In this document: positions 36,255-45,530 of the stretch, in pieces | How the letters are laid out: the number at the start of each line of letters is the position of its first letter | How positions within the stretch are numbered: position 1 is the stretch's first letter | Source of the DNA: Nitrospirota bacterium | GTDB taxonomy: Bacteria; Nitrospirota; Nitrospiria; Nitrospirales; UBA8639 | Direction of reading: 5' to 3' | DNA length: 64,000 bases | Assembly: GCA_011088105.1 (NCBI GenBank) | Contig: JAALKI010000004.1 | Span: forward strand, 1 to 64,000 | Translations under genes and position numbers: made by a program | The notes under the pieces: model-generated | What the model saw: the letters and a program-made list of their open reading frames with translations, nothing else | Database searches by the model: none | What the model was told of the DNA's origin: nothing

Positions 36255-36317
36255 ATAATAGATGTATCGGGTGAGTCACACCCACGTAATGCTCAGGTCT
36301 CCGTCGAAAGAACGTAC

Positions 36318-37527
36318 CTATTTTGTCTCATGCTCTGCAACCCAATGTTTGACAAACGGTAAGAGTAGAAAAGCAGGAAATGCTAAGACTACCGTCAGAG
36401 AAAAATAGGCCATGTATCCAATCGACTCAGTGACGATACCAGAGAAACTTCCAGCGACAACCCGAGTGAGGCCAAATAAGGCGCTCAGAATAGCATATTG
36501 AGAAGCCGCAAATGTCTTGTTGCAGATGCTCATTAAAAACGCTAAAAATGGAGCTGTGCCCAACCCTCCGCAGAGCGACTCGACAACGGATGCTGTATAC
36601 ATCAGCAAAGCAGAGGGTGAACTGGCCGCCGCAAGGACATACACAAGGTTTGAGCCAGCTTGAGCAACACCGAGAATCCACATGGCTTGATAAAGCCCCC
36701 ATTTTTCTGTGAGCATTCCTCCAAGCAGCGCACCGACAATGGTGCTGACAACCCCAATGGTCCCAGGTACAATGCCTATTTGGACAGGTGAAAATTCTTG
36801 ATCGACCCAAAACGGACGAATCATGGGTCCTAATGCCATGTCACCAAGCTTAAATAAGACAATGAATAACGCAACCGGGACAAACCCTGCGCTCCCAAAT
36901 AATTCTGCAAAGGAGGCCCAAACGCGCCGAGACAATGAGTCGCTCGTTTGGTGAACAGGTTGAACAATTTGGGGAAGCTTCAAAGACAAAAAGAGAGAAG
37001 ACCCAGCCATGAGCAGGGCTGCCCCAGCGATGGTGGACGACCAACCCAAGACGCCACCAACAGCAAGGAACACCCCGCCTGCGGCAATCAAGGCAATGCG
37101 ATACGTTGTCACCCTGATGCCATTGCCTGGGCCCAATTCTTTCCGGTCAAGCAATTGAATACTATAGGCATCGATAGCGATGTCTTGTGTCGCAGACGCA
37201 CAGGCCATCACGAGTAGGAGCACCCAGCCCCAGAGACTCACGTGTGAAGGGATCCATGAAGAGGGATAGGACAAGACCCAGAGTAAGCAAGAGTTGGCAA
37301 GAAACGACCCACTGTTTCCTGGTTCCCCACAGATCAACAAAGGGCGCCCATATCCACTTCAGCGTCCAGGTCAACCCAATGAGGCTCAATAGCCCAATCT
37401 GCGTGAGACTCACACCATGCAGCCGAAAATAGACTGGATAAAAGTCTAAGAGCAGCCCAAATGGGAACCCTTCACCAAAATAGAGGATGCCAATCCAAAA
37501 AAACTTTGTTCGAGTAGAAAGCAACAA
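36318..37527 (-). pseudogene. AmpG-like MFS transporter, frameshifted
   Basis: The N-terminal part in one frame (ATG 37527: FFWIGILYFGEGFPFGLLLD, LSLIGLTWTLKWIWAPFVDL, VSCQLLLTLGLVLSLFMDPF) and the C-terminal part in another frame (SLWGWVLLLVMACASATQDI, AIDAYSIQLLDRKELG, ten more hydrophobic helices, ending at 36318) join to a normal 12-helix AmpG-type permease. The switch falls near 37225-37245, needing removal of one base. AmpG family members import muropeptides or related solutes. Whether this is a true lesion or a sequence error is undecided. Otherwise both parts are well conserved. Confidence 0.78.
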
Positions 37528-37576
37528 TGCCGCAACCTCTTCACTACCTCATCGCACTTGAAAGAGAAGAAACACC

Positions 37577-38971
37577 ATGACGACATGGAGGCAAACAGAA
37601 AGCCTGGGACGCCGTGTGTGGAGCTGCCTTTTACGCATAAAATTACTGCCAGGACAAATTGTGGCGTTGGCAGCCGGGGTCCTCATTCTGATTGGAGCTG
37701 GCCTACTCATGTTGCCCATCGCGACCCCTCCTGGCTTGCCATTAAGGTTTATCGATGCCTTGTTCACCGCCACCTCCGCCGTCTGTGTCACTGGGCTCAT
37801 TGTGCTAGACACGCCTCACGAATTCACGATGTTTGGACAGCTGGTCATTCTGATCCTCATTCAGATAGGCGGGTTGGGTTATGCCCTGATGGCCACCTTG
37901 ATTTTGTTGGTCCTAGGACACCGAATTGGATTGCGCGACCGCATGATGCTAGCCGAAACACTGAGTACGATCGACATGGCAGGATCCGTCCGTTTTGTCA
38001 AAATTGTTGCACTCGTCACCTTAGGACTTGAAGGTCTTGGCGCCCTGTTACTCACCCTGCGGTTTTGGCAAGACATGGACGTGGGTCAAGCAATGTATTT
38101 TGGCCTATTCCATGCTGTGTCTGCATTTAATAATGCAGGGTTTTCCTTATTTTCCAATAGTCTGATCTCCTATCGATCAGATATCGCCCTCAATGTCGTG
38201 GTAACCATTCTTATTGTTCTCGGGAGCATCGGATTTTTGGTCTTTGAAGATGCGATCGATTACTGGAAAGGCCGACGGTTCCGCATTCAAACCCATACGA
38301 AGCTTGTCCTCATCACCACCCTCATCCTCCTCACAACTGGGACTTTGGGAATTTCAGCGTTGGAATGGAATAACCCACAAACCTTTCAACCCTTGAGTAT
38401 TGGAGAACGGCTAGCCACCGCGCACTTCCATGCCGTTTCGAGAACCGCCGGATTTACAACCATTGACATCAGCGACATGCATGATGCCACATTATATTTC
38501 CTCCTCCTTCTCATGGCCATTGGAGGATCACCGGGCAGCATGTCGGGAGGCATTAAAACCACGACGATCGCCATTGTCTTCCTGACAATTTGGACTGTCC
38601 TGCGGAGACGAGAAGACGTCGAAATTTTTCACCGCCGGATTCCACGTGATCTGATCATCCGAGCCTTGTGTCTCTGCATCTTGGCGTTAACCATGATTAC
38701 CCTCTTTACCCTCTTGCTGTCTTTTACAGAACACCGGCCGTTTCTCAGTATCATGTTCGAAGTAACCTCTGCCATGGGGATTGTCGGCATGTCTTTAGGG
38801 GATGACGAAGGTCGCAGCTTATCAGCGCTGTTTACTGATTTTGGGAAAGTAACCATTATCCTTTGCATGCTCTTGGGTCGATTTGGCCCATTGATGATTG
38901 GCCTGTTTGCCATAAAAACAGCTGTCCATACACCATACCGGTATGCCGAATCTCGTGTCGTCATTGGGTAA
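37577..38971 (+). CDS. Trk/Ktr-type potassium channel subunit
   Basis: The 464-residue integral membrane protein carries four selectivity-filter loops of the KtrB/TrkH/HKT superfamily: TSAVCVTGL (about 70), SAFNNAGFSLF (about 187), SRTAGFTTID (about 292) and TSAMGIVGMSLG (about 400), each after a P-loop helix and with the key Gly. The size matches KtrB. It would work with a cytosolic TrkA/KtrA nucleotide-binding partner, which is not in the window. It starts 50 bases from the divergent AmpG-like gene. Confidence 0.92.
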   Translation: MTTWRQTESLGRRVWSCLLRIKLLPGQIVALAAGVLILIGAGLLMLPIATPPGLPLRFIDALFTATSAVCVTGLIVLDTPHEFTMFGQLVILILIQIGGLGYALMATLILLVLGHRIGLRDRMMLAETLSTIDMAGSVRFVKIVALVTLGLEGLGALLLTLRFWQDMDVGQAMYFGLFHAVSAFNNAGFSLFSNSLISYRSDIALNVVVTILIVLGSIGFLVFEDAIDYWKGRRFRIQTHTKLVLITTLILLTTGTLGISALEWNNPQTFQPLSIGERLATAHFHAVSRTAGFTTIDISDMHDATLYFLLLLMAIGGSPGSMSGGIKTTTIAIVFLTIWTVLRRREDVEIFHRRIPRDLIIRALCLCILALTMITLFTLLLSFTEHRPFLSIMFEVTSAMGIVGMSLGDDEGRSLSALFTDFGKVTIILCMLLGRFGPLMIGLFAIKTAVHTPYRYAESRVVIG

Positions 38972-39031
38972 GGACTAGCCCCTCGATGCCTTGATTGGTA
39001 CAACCGGCATGGATGCCTAAGCATTATGTAT

Positions 39032-39322
39032 CTACTTCGCTCGCCGCTGAAGAACAAGAACAAACGCCATAAGCGTCGGAAGAGGCGCTAAGAAAAACGG
39101 CAGAAGCCAGGCCCACACATTTTTCCCTCTGACCCGTGCCTGATCAAACATCCACACGAAGACCCAAACCAACAGGAGAAAATAATTGAGTGCAAGCCAA
39201 TGAGTTGTCCGGATATCAAGCAAACTCGGATCCGCACCCGTGGCAGTCAACCAAAACAACACTTCCAACAACCCAAATGCGACCAGCAAACTTACGACAA
39301 TCCGTTTACTCCATACGTACAT
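39032..39322 (-). CDS. Small membrane protein of unknown function
   Basis: The 96-residue protein has three predicted membrane helices (about residues 7-27, 43-60, 71-90; RGKNVWAWLLPFFLAPLPTL in the last). No family recognised. The gene converges on the potassium channel gene. Confidence 0.6.
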   Translation of the reverse strand: MYVWSKRIVVSLLVAFGLLEVLFWLTATGADPSLLDIRTTHWLALNYFLLLVWVFVWMFDQARVRGKNVWAWLLPFFLAPLPTLMAFVLVLQRRAK

Positions 39323-39476
39323 GCTTGTCCCCTTTCAATACGGTTAAGCCATCACGGTGAAACGATGAAAGATCACACCAGATTCTTTCATCAAGCGTAG
39401 AATGCTCATCTACGGCAAAAGATACACTGCCCTCTCACCATAAAGAAAATTTTTTCTTGCCTGCATGCACACAGAC

Positions 39477-39485
39477 TGTGGATAA
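39477..39485 (+). promoter_or_regulatory. DnaA-box-like site upstream of nrdJ
   Basis: TGTGGATAA is the exact complement of the DnaA box consensus TTATCCACA. Weaker relatives follow at 39532-39540 (CTATGCACA) and 39562-39570 (CAATCCACA). In E. coli the nrdAB genes are also linked to DnaA boxes. Function here is inferred. Confidence 0.4.
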
Positions 39486-39576
39486 CTACTCATCATCATA
39501 CGACAACTATCGAAAAAACCTATAGATTTGGCTATGCACAAGTCACCCCATGTTGTTCCAACAATCCACAGGTGAC

Positions 39577-39624
39577 CCACAATATTTAGTATTGACAAAT
39601 ACTTCAAACCGCTATAAATTGCGT
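39577..39624 (+). promoter_or_regulatory. nrdJ promoter with two NrdR-box-like sites
   Basis: TTGACA (39592-39597) is followed by a TATAAATT stretch (39613-39620), giving a -10 at 15-17 bases. Two sites fit the NrdR box acaCwAtATaTwGtgt: 39577-39592 (13 of 16 positions, core CAATATTTAG) and 39609-39624 (12 of 16, core CTATAAATTG). Their starts are 32 bases apart, three helical turns, the spacing usual for NrdR tandem boxes. One touches the -35 and the other covers the -10, so NrdR would block RNA polymerase when dATP is plentiful. Confidence 0.7.
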
Positions 39625-39756
39625 TCTCTTATCATATCGATCATGTCCCGTGTACGTATCGTATCCTCATGATCGACAAGGAAAATGCCTTTGCTCCTTG
39701 TGAGAGCCTCATTGGGGCTTTCTTAACAGCGAGAGAGAGGTAAAAGGAGAACACCC

Positions 39757-42700
39757 ATGAAAATTGAGCGTCGGTTCACCCAACCTGGACAAGGGCCATA
39801 CCATGGTATGACCTTTGTCACACGAACATCCGAAATTAAAAATCCTGATGGTTCGAGTGTGTTCTTACTTAATGATATCCAGGTGCCAGAGCAATGGTCG
39901 CAATTGGCGGTAGACATCCTGGCTCAGAAATATTTTCGAAAGGCCGGGGTTCCTCAAGTCGATGCCAATGGAACCGTTCAGACCGATGCAACCGGTGCCC
40001 CGATCCTAGGAGGAGAAACCGACGCACGACAAGTCTTTCATCGCTTAGCCGGATGCTGGACGCATTGGGGAAAAACCCATCAATACTTTGATACGGACCA
40101 GGATACCGAAGCTTTCTACGATGAACTGTCTTTCATGCTAGCCAAACAAATGGCTGCGCCAAACTCGCCCCAATGGTTTAATACTGGTTTACACTTTGCG
40201 TATAACCTCTCTGGTCCTTCTCAAGGACACTATTTCATCGAACCAGAATCCGAACGGCTCAGCCGGTCCAAGAATGCCTACGAACGACCACAAGTACATG
40301 CCTGCTTTATCCAGTCAGTCTCTGATGATTTGGTCAATGAGGGTGGCATCATGGACTTGTGGGTTCGGGAAGCCCGGCTGTTCAAATACGGCTCTGGCAC
40401 AGGCACGAACTTTTCTAAACTACGTGGCGACAACGAGCCGCTTTCCGGTGGTGGTCGATCATCTGGCTTAATGTCATTTCTCAAGATCGGAGATCGTGCA
40501 GCTGGAGCGATTAAGTCTGGCGGAACGACGAGACGGGCAGCCAAGATGGTCTGTTTGGACTTGGACCACCCAGACATTGAAGAGTTCATTGATTGGAAAG
40601 TAATAGAAGAGCAAAAGGTTGCCGCGATGGTGGCTGGATCCAAAATGTGCGCGCAGCGGCTGAATACCGTCCTGAAAGCTTGCCATGTCTCTCACGAACA
40701 GGGACAGCCTCGTGTCGAAACCAACCCACGCAAAAATTCACCACTCCAAGAAGCAATTGATGCAGCCCGTGAAGCGGCCATTCCTGAAGCCTACATCCAA
40801 CGCATGTTTAACTATGCCCACCAAGGCTATACACACTTTCTCTTTCATGAATATGACACCAATTGGGACAGTAAAGCTTATCAGACGGTGTCTGGGCAAA
40901 ACTCCAATAATAGCATTCGTATTCCTAATACATTTTTTGAAACCTTGCAAAACGATGGAGACTGGACGCTCACTAGACGAACGGATGGGACCATGGCCAA
41001 AACGATCAAAGCCATGGATCTATGGGATCGCATTGCTTGGGCAGCGTGGATCTGTGCCGACCCTGGAGTTCAATACGACTCAACCATCAATGAATGGCAT
41101 ACCTGTCCTGAAGATGGCGCAATCACCGCCTCGAATCCCTGTAGTGAATATATGTTTTTGGACGACACCGCGTGCAACTTAGCCTCATTGAATCTAGGCG
41201 CCTTTACATCACCTGATGGACAGTTTGATTTAGATGGCTACCGCCATGCCATTCGCCTGTGGACCGTTGTGCTGGAGATTAGCGTCTTGATGGCCAGCTT
41301 CCCAAGCAAGGCGATTGCACGAAAAAGTTATGCCTACCGAACCCTGGGATTGGGGTATGCCAACCTCGGCTCCTACCTCATGCAGCAAGGGATTCCCTAT
41401 GATTCCCCCAAAGCCCTGGCAATCTGCGGGGCATTAACTTCGATCTTAACGGGAGAATCGTATGCCACATCGGCTGAAATGGCCGCCGAGCTTGGTTCAT
41501 TTCCTGGATTTTCTCGAAATCGTGAGTCCATGCTGCGCGTGATTCGGAATCATCGGCGAGCGGCCTATAACATGCCCGTGGATGACTATGAAGGATTGAC
41601 GATTACTCCTCATGGTATTCAAGCAGACGAGACCCCCACCCAACTGTTGGATGCGGCGAGACAGGCATGGGATCGAGCCCTAACGCTGGGAGAGGCTCAT
41701 GGCTATCGAAATGCGCAAGCGACCGTGATTGCCCCCACAGGAACGATCGGTCTTGTCATGGATTGTGACACGACCGGGATCGAGCCAGATTTTGCGTTGG
41801 TCAAATTTAAAAAATTAGCGGGAGGGGGCTACTTTAAGATTATCAATCAAAGCCTGCCACCTGCGCTACGAACGTTGGGCTACACTCAAACGCAAATCCA
41901 AGACATTATCAGATATGCCTCAGGCACTCGGACCCTCAAAGATGCCCCCTTTATCAATCATGTCTCACTTCGAGAAAAAGGGTTTACCCCTGCAGCGATC
42001 GAGAAAGTCGAAGCTGAACTTGATGGGGCATTCGAAATCCAATTTGCCTTCAATAAATGGACACTAGGAGAAGATTTTTGCCGAGACAGCTTGTTGCTCA
42101 CTGAAACACAACTGAACGACATGCAATTAAACATTCTAAAAACCTTAGAATTCACACCGGAACAAATCATGGCCGCCAATGACTATTGCTGTGGCACCAT
42201 GACAATTGAAGGTGCGCCACACATTAAAAATGAACACCTGCCCGTCTTTGATTGTGCCAATCGATGTGGACGCACAGGGCAACGATTTATTGCAACCCAT
42301 GCTCATCTTCGCATGATGGCAGCCGCGCAACCCTTCATTAGTGGCGCCATTAGTAAAACGATTAATATGCCAGCTGATGCATCTGTCGAATCGGTCAAAA
42401 CAGCCTACCATGTCGGATGGACCTACATGCTTAAGGCCATTGCCTTGTACCGAGATGGCTCAAAGCTCAGTCAACCCTTGAATGTCTCAAGTGACACTGC
42501 GTTGCGAGAACCACTGAAAACCGAGGTTCTTGCAGCAGCGCAACAAGCCACTGAACGCATCCTCGTCCGTTATCTGGCAAAACGACGCCCCCTACCAACT
42601 CGACGAGGAGGGTACACCCAAAAAGCCAGTATTGGCGGGCATAAAATCTATCTCAGGACCGGAGAATATCAAGATGGTACACTGGGTGAGATCTTCCTCG

Positions 42701-43278
42701 ATATGCATAAAGAAGGGGCGGCCTTTCGCAGCTTGATGAATTGCTTTGCGATTGCCATTTCCTTGGGCTTGCAGCATGGTGTACCTCTTGAAGAATTTGT
42801 TGAAGCCTTTTTATTTACACGATTTGAGCCCAATGGCCCTGTCAAACTCAACAATCACATTAAAATGTCGACCTCGATCATCGATTACATCTTTCGGGAA
42901 TTGGCTATTACCTATCTGGGCCGTCATGACCTAGCGCAAGTGGCGCCGGATGATCTTCGAGGGGATTCCGTGAAACATGATCCCGAATGCACGGATGAGG
43001 ACCCACCAGACTCCAAAGCGCTCGCGGCTTCCTCTATCCTTCAGGATGTGTTTCCTTCACGAGGGACTCGTCCCAAAGAACCATCAGAAAATGGTAATGG
43101 GACCAACAGAAAAACGCTTGAGATTCATGAACAAGCCATGACACTGACCGAAGTGATGGTCGCCAAACAAAAAGGGTATGAAGGTGACCCTTGCCAGCAT
43201 TGTAAGGAATTCAAACTTGTTCGGAATGGAACCTGCTTGAAATGCATGAATTGTGGCGAGACCAGTGGCTGTTCATAA
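39757..43278 (+). CDS. nrdJ: Vitamin B12-dependent (class II) ribonucleotide reductase
   Basis: NrdJ makes deoxyribonucleotides from ribonucleotides using adenosylcobalamin as radical source, independent of oxygen. The 1173-residue protein shows the catalytic motif [20 protein letters not shown] (about 457-476), [13 protein letters not shown] (about 212), [20 protein letters not shown] (about 660) and [12 protein letters not shown]. Its C-terminus is a zinc-ribbon-like tail ([20 protein letters not shown], then CGETSGC), usual for long class II enzymes. GAGAGGTAAAAGGAG precedes ATG 39757. Regulation by NrdR is suggested by the upstream boxes. Confidence 0.95.
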   Translation: MKIERRFTQPGQGPYHGMTFVTRTSEIKNPDGSSVFLLNDIQVPEQWSQLAVDILAQKYFRKAGVPQVDANGTVQTDATGAPILGGETDARQVFHRLAGCWTHWGKTHQYFDTDQDTEAFYDELSFMLAKQMAAPNSPQWFNTGLHFAYNLSGPSQGHYFIEPESERLSRSKNAYERPQVHACFIQSVSDDLVNEGGIMDLWVREARLFKYGSGTGTNFSKLRGDNEPLSGGGRSSGLMSFLKIGDRAAGAIKSGGTTRRAAKMVCLDLDHPDIEEFIDWKVIEEQKVAAMVAGSKMCAQRLNTVLKACHVSHEQGQPRVETNPRKNSPLQEAIDAAREAAIPEAYIQRMFNYAHQGYTHFLFHEYDTNWDSKAYQTVSGQNSNNSIRIPNTFFETLQNDGDWTLTRRTDGTMAKTIKAMDLWDRIAWAAWICADPGVQYDSTINEWHTCPEDGAITASNPCSEYMFLDDTACNLASLNLGAFTSPDGQFDLDGYRHAIRLWTVVLEISVLMASFPSKAIARKSYAYRTLGLGYANLGSYLMQQGIPYDSPKALAICGALTSILTGESYATSAEMAAELGSFPGFSRNRESMLRVIRNHRRAAYNMPVDDYEGLTITPHGIQADETPTQLLDAARQAWDRALTLGEAHGYRNAQATVIAPTGTIGLVMDCDTTGIEPDFALVKFKKLAGGGYFKIINQSLPPALRTLGYTQTQIQDIIRYASGTRTLKDAPFINHVSLREKGFTPAAIEKVEAELDGAFEIQFAFNKWTLGEDFCRDSLLLTETQLNDMQLNILKTLEFTPEQIMAANDYCCGTMTIEGAPHIKNEHLPVFDCANRCGRTGQRFIATHAHLRMMAAAQPFISGAISKTINMPADASVESVKTAYHVGWTYMLKAIALYRDGSKLSQPLNVSSDTALREPLKTEVLAAAQQATERILVRYLAKRRPLPTRRGGYTQKASIGGHKIYLRTGEYQDGTLGEIFLDMHKEGAAFRSLMNCFAIAISLGLQHGVPLEEFVEAFLFTRFEPNGPVKLNNHIKMSTSIIDYIFRELAITYLGRHDLAQVAPDDLRGDSVKHDPECTDEDPPDSKALAASSILQDVFPSRGTRPKEPSENGNGTNRKTLEIHEQAMTLTEVMVAKQKGYEGDPCQHCKEFKLVRNGTCLKCMNCGETSGCS

Positions 43279-43434
43279 ATAGAATATGATCGTTGCGTTT
43301 TGTTGAACTTTCATGATTCCTCAGGTCAATGTCGACGATTTAAAGATTTGTGCCAGTCTCAACAATCCGAAAATTGCACCGATACAGGTTTCAAGAAAAA
43401 TTCACAAAAGATGATTGTCTATTGCTAGGCATTC

Positions 43435-44193
43435 TCACCTAACAACCGCCACATCCTCTTTAAAAACCCCTTCGCTCTCCATAAACCCGGCATCAGTGGA
43501 AAGAAAGCGAATGTTTAACGGGTTCAAAAGCTTTGGCCTCTGGACAGCCAAAGCTAATTGGTAATGAAGACAGGGCTCGAAAAGGCTAAATGCCCAACAG
43601 GCTGGATCATCGGACTTTGTGACAAATTGTATGGCTATCGTGCCATCGTCCTTTAGAAAAAAGCTCATGCTATTCAATGGTTGAGTTAACCCAACACCCT
43701 TAGCTTTTAAATACGCTTCTTTTAATGTCCACAGTTCAAAAAACCTTCTGCGTCGTGGCTCATCCGTTAACTCTAACAACCTATCCACTTCAGATTGAGC
43801 GAAAAAACGATGGGCAATTCTATCTGCCGAGCAAATGCGATCCGTTCTTTCAAGATCCACACCAATAGGCCCTATCTCACAAATAGCACAAACAGCAAGT
43901 TGTGCGCTGTGAGAAACGTTAAAAAAGAACGGTACCTCAAAATTGGCAATCTCAGGCTTGCCATAAGCCCCCCGGTTAAATTTCCATTGCTGGGGAGGCA
44001 CATCACGATATCGTGACAAGGTTTTTCTTAACAATGCACGGGAGAGCAATGGAAGCATTTTATTGAAAGACTCGCCATCTTGACGCAGCCGGTCGAATTC
44101 ATCACCATTGAGCAATGCCCGATATGAATCAATTTTTTTAAAGCTGGAAAAGTCAGCCAGCCATACGTGGACTTCATTATTGAGCAACATCAC
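43435..44193 (-). CDS. 4'-phosphopantetheinyl transferase, Sfp/Gsp type
   Basis: The enzyme attaches phosphopantetheine from CoA to acyl or peptidyl carrier proteins. In the 252-residue protein the metal-binding IGVDLERTD (about 112) and the FELWTLKEAYLKAKGVGLTQ motif (about 155-175; consensus W-x-x-K-E-A-x-x-K) are present, as well as KPEIANFEVPFFFNVSHS near 80-95. The Sfp length suggests a wide-specificity enzyme. No carrier-protein synthase lies nearby. ATG 44193 overlaps the stop of the symporter gene, so both are coupled. Confidence 0.9.
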   Translation of the reverse strand: MMLLNNEVHVWLADFSSFKKIDSYRALLNGDEFDRLRQDGESFNKMLPLLSRALLRKTLSRYRDVPPQQWKFNRGAYGKPEIANFEVPFFFNVSHSAQLAVCAICEIGPIGVDLERTDRICSADRIAHRFFAQSEVDRLLELTDEPRRRRFFELWTLKEAYLKAKGVGLTQPLNSMSFFLKDDGTIAIQFVTKSDDPACWAFSLFEPCLHYQLALAVQRPKLLNPLNIRFLSTDAGFMESEGVFKEDVAVVR

Positions 44194-45467
44194 GGCTGCC
44201 TTGTAGACTCCTCGTGCTCGTGACCCTCTAGTTGATCAATCACGGCAGCGCCGACCGCATCGCCCCAGACATTGACTGATGTCCGACATCTGTCAAGAAA
44301 CCAATCAATAACTAAGAGCAAGGAAATTCCCTCTACAGGAAGATTCACGGCTTTCAAGACAATCACCATTGTGACCAACCCCGCTTCGGGAATACCTGCA
44401 GCACCAATGGCTGCCAGAGTGGCCGTCAGAAAAATAATCACTGTTTGCCCAAGATCCAACTCAATACCATATGTTTGGGCAATAAACATGGCGGCAATTG
44501 CTTCATAGAGGGCCGTTCCATTCATATTGATCGTGGCCCCAAGTGGTAAAACAAAGCTGGCAATTCGCTTAGACACACGATGTCGTCCGATAGCACATTC
44601 CATGGTCAATGGAAGCGTAGCCGAGCTTGAACCGGTGGAAAAGGCCGTGGTCAATGCCGTCCCCATGTTTCGGACATACGTGAGGACATTCTGTTTTCCA
44701 AGCAATTGGAGAAAGAGCGGTAACGTCACCATGCCATGAATCAGCAAGGCAAGGATAACGGTAGCCGCATAGGCCCCCAATTGGATCAATTGAGGCCAGA
44801 ATCCACTAAAGCCACCGGCCTCCCCTAAACGTCCAGCAATTAACGCACCAATGCCAACGGGAGCCGTCCACATCAACAGATGCACCATCCCCATAATGGC
44901 TTCATTCACACCTTCAAAGAATCGGATGACAAACTGCCCGCGTTCTCCAAGTGTCGTGAGGACGCTACCAAACACCAAGGAAAAAATGATCAACGGCAAC
45001 ACATCGACATTCACCATCGCTTTCAAGAGATTTTGAGGCACTAGATTCATCAGAATAGACTTCAAGAGTTCAGCAACGGTGGTGGGCCGATCTTCCATCC
45101 TTTGGGAAAGACTGTAGCCAGACTCAGAGGTCAGGTCTGATGATTCCTGAAGAAGCGGTGTGCCAGGATGAATGATCACGACGAGCAATAATCCAACCAA
45201 TACAGCCAACCCTGTCGTGGTCACAAAAAACAAGATAGTCCGAAACCCAAGACCGCCGAGTGTCCGAACATCCCCAACACTACTCACCCCAACAATCATG
45301 GAGCTCATCACCAGCGGCACAACCATGACAAAGAGTGCGCGGAGAAAAAGATCTCCGAGAAATTGCACGGCTTTACCCCATTCCGGGACCAGCCCCCCAA
45401 ACATCATTCCTGCCAAGATGCCCAACAAGAGCGCAACAAGAAGTCGATGAGGGCCTGGGGCAATCAT
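44190..45467 (-). CDS. Dicarboxylate/amino acid:cation symporter (SLC1/DAACS family)
   Basis: The 425-residue membrane transporter has SLC1 hallmarks: the serine-rich hairpin TAFSTGSSSATLPLTMECA (about 275), ATINMNGTALYEA (about 310, NMDGT-like motif), GIPEAGLVTMVIVL (about 360) and VIDWFLDRCRTSVNVWGDAV (about 385), the binding Asp/Arg region. It probably imports glutamate, aspartate or C4-dicarboxylates with Na+ or H+. The Arg in the LDRCRTSVN segment favours acidic substrates. It overlaps the Sfp-type gene by 4 bases and follows gcvP at 60 bases. Confidence 0.92.
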   Translation of the reverse strand: MIAPGPHRLLVALLLGILAGMMFGGLVPEWGKAVQFLGDLFLRALFVMVVPLVMSSMIVGVSSVGDVRTLGGLGFRTILFFVTTTGLAVLVGLLLVVIIHPGTPLLQESSDLTSESGYSLSQRMEDRPTTVAELLKSILMNLVPQNLLKAMVNVDVLPLIIFSLVFGSVLTTLGERGQFVIRFFEGVNEAIMGMVHLLMWTAPVGIGALIAGRLGEAGGFSGFWPQLIQLGAYAATVILALLIHGMVTLPLFLQLLGKQNVLTYVRNMGTALTTAFSTGSSSATLPLTMECAIGRHRVSKRIASFVLPLGATINMNGTALYEAIAAMFIAQTYGIELDLGQTVIIFLTATLAAIGAAGIPEAGLVTMVIVLKAVNLPVEGISLLLVIDWFLDRCRTSVNVWGDAVGAAVIDQLEGHEHEESTRQP

Positions 45468-45530
45468 GTCAGAATGGTAGCCGTCATGTTGAAAGAGAGA
45501 ATGTGTCTGATCGAGAGAACGCGGTTAAGA

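Larger units (their letters stand above)
39323..39756. other. Long leader region of nrdJ
   Basis: The 434 bases hold the DnaA-box-like sites, the NrdR-box promoter and about 130 bases of 5' untranslated region. No cobalamin riboswitch is recognisable to me, although the enzyme needs B12. Confidence 0.4.

Noticed and set aside
39323-39756. Cobalamin riboswitch before nrdJ
   Set aside because: No B12-box-like core could be found; the region is better explained by protein-binding sites.
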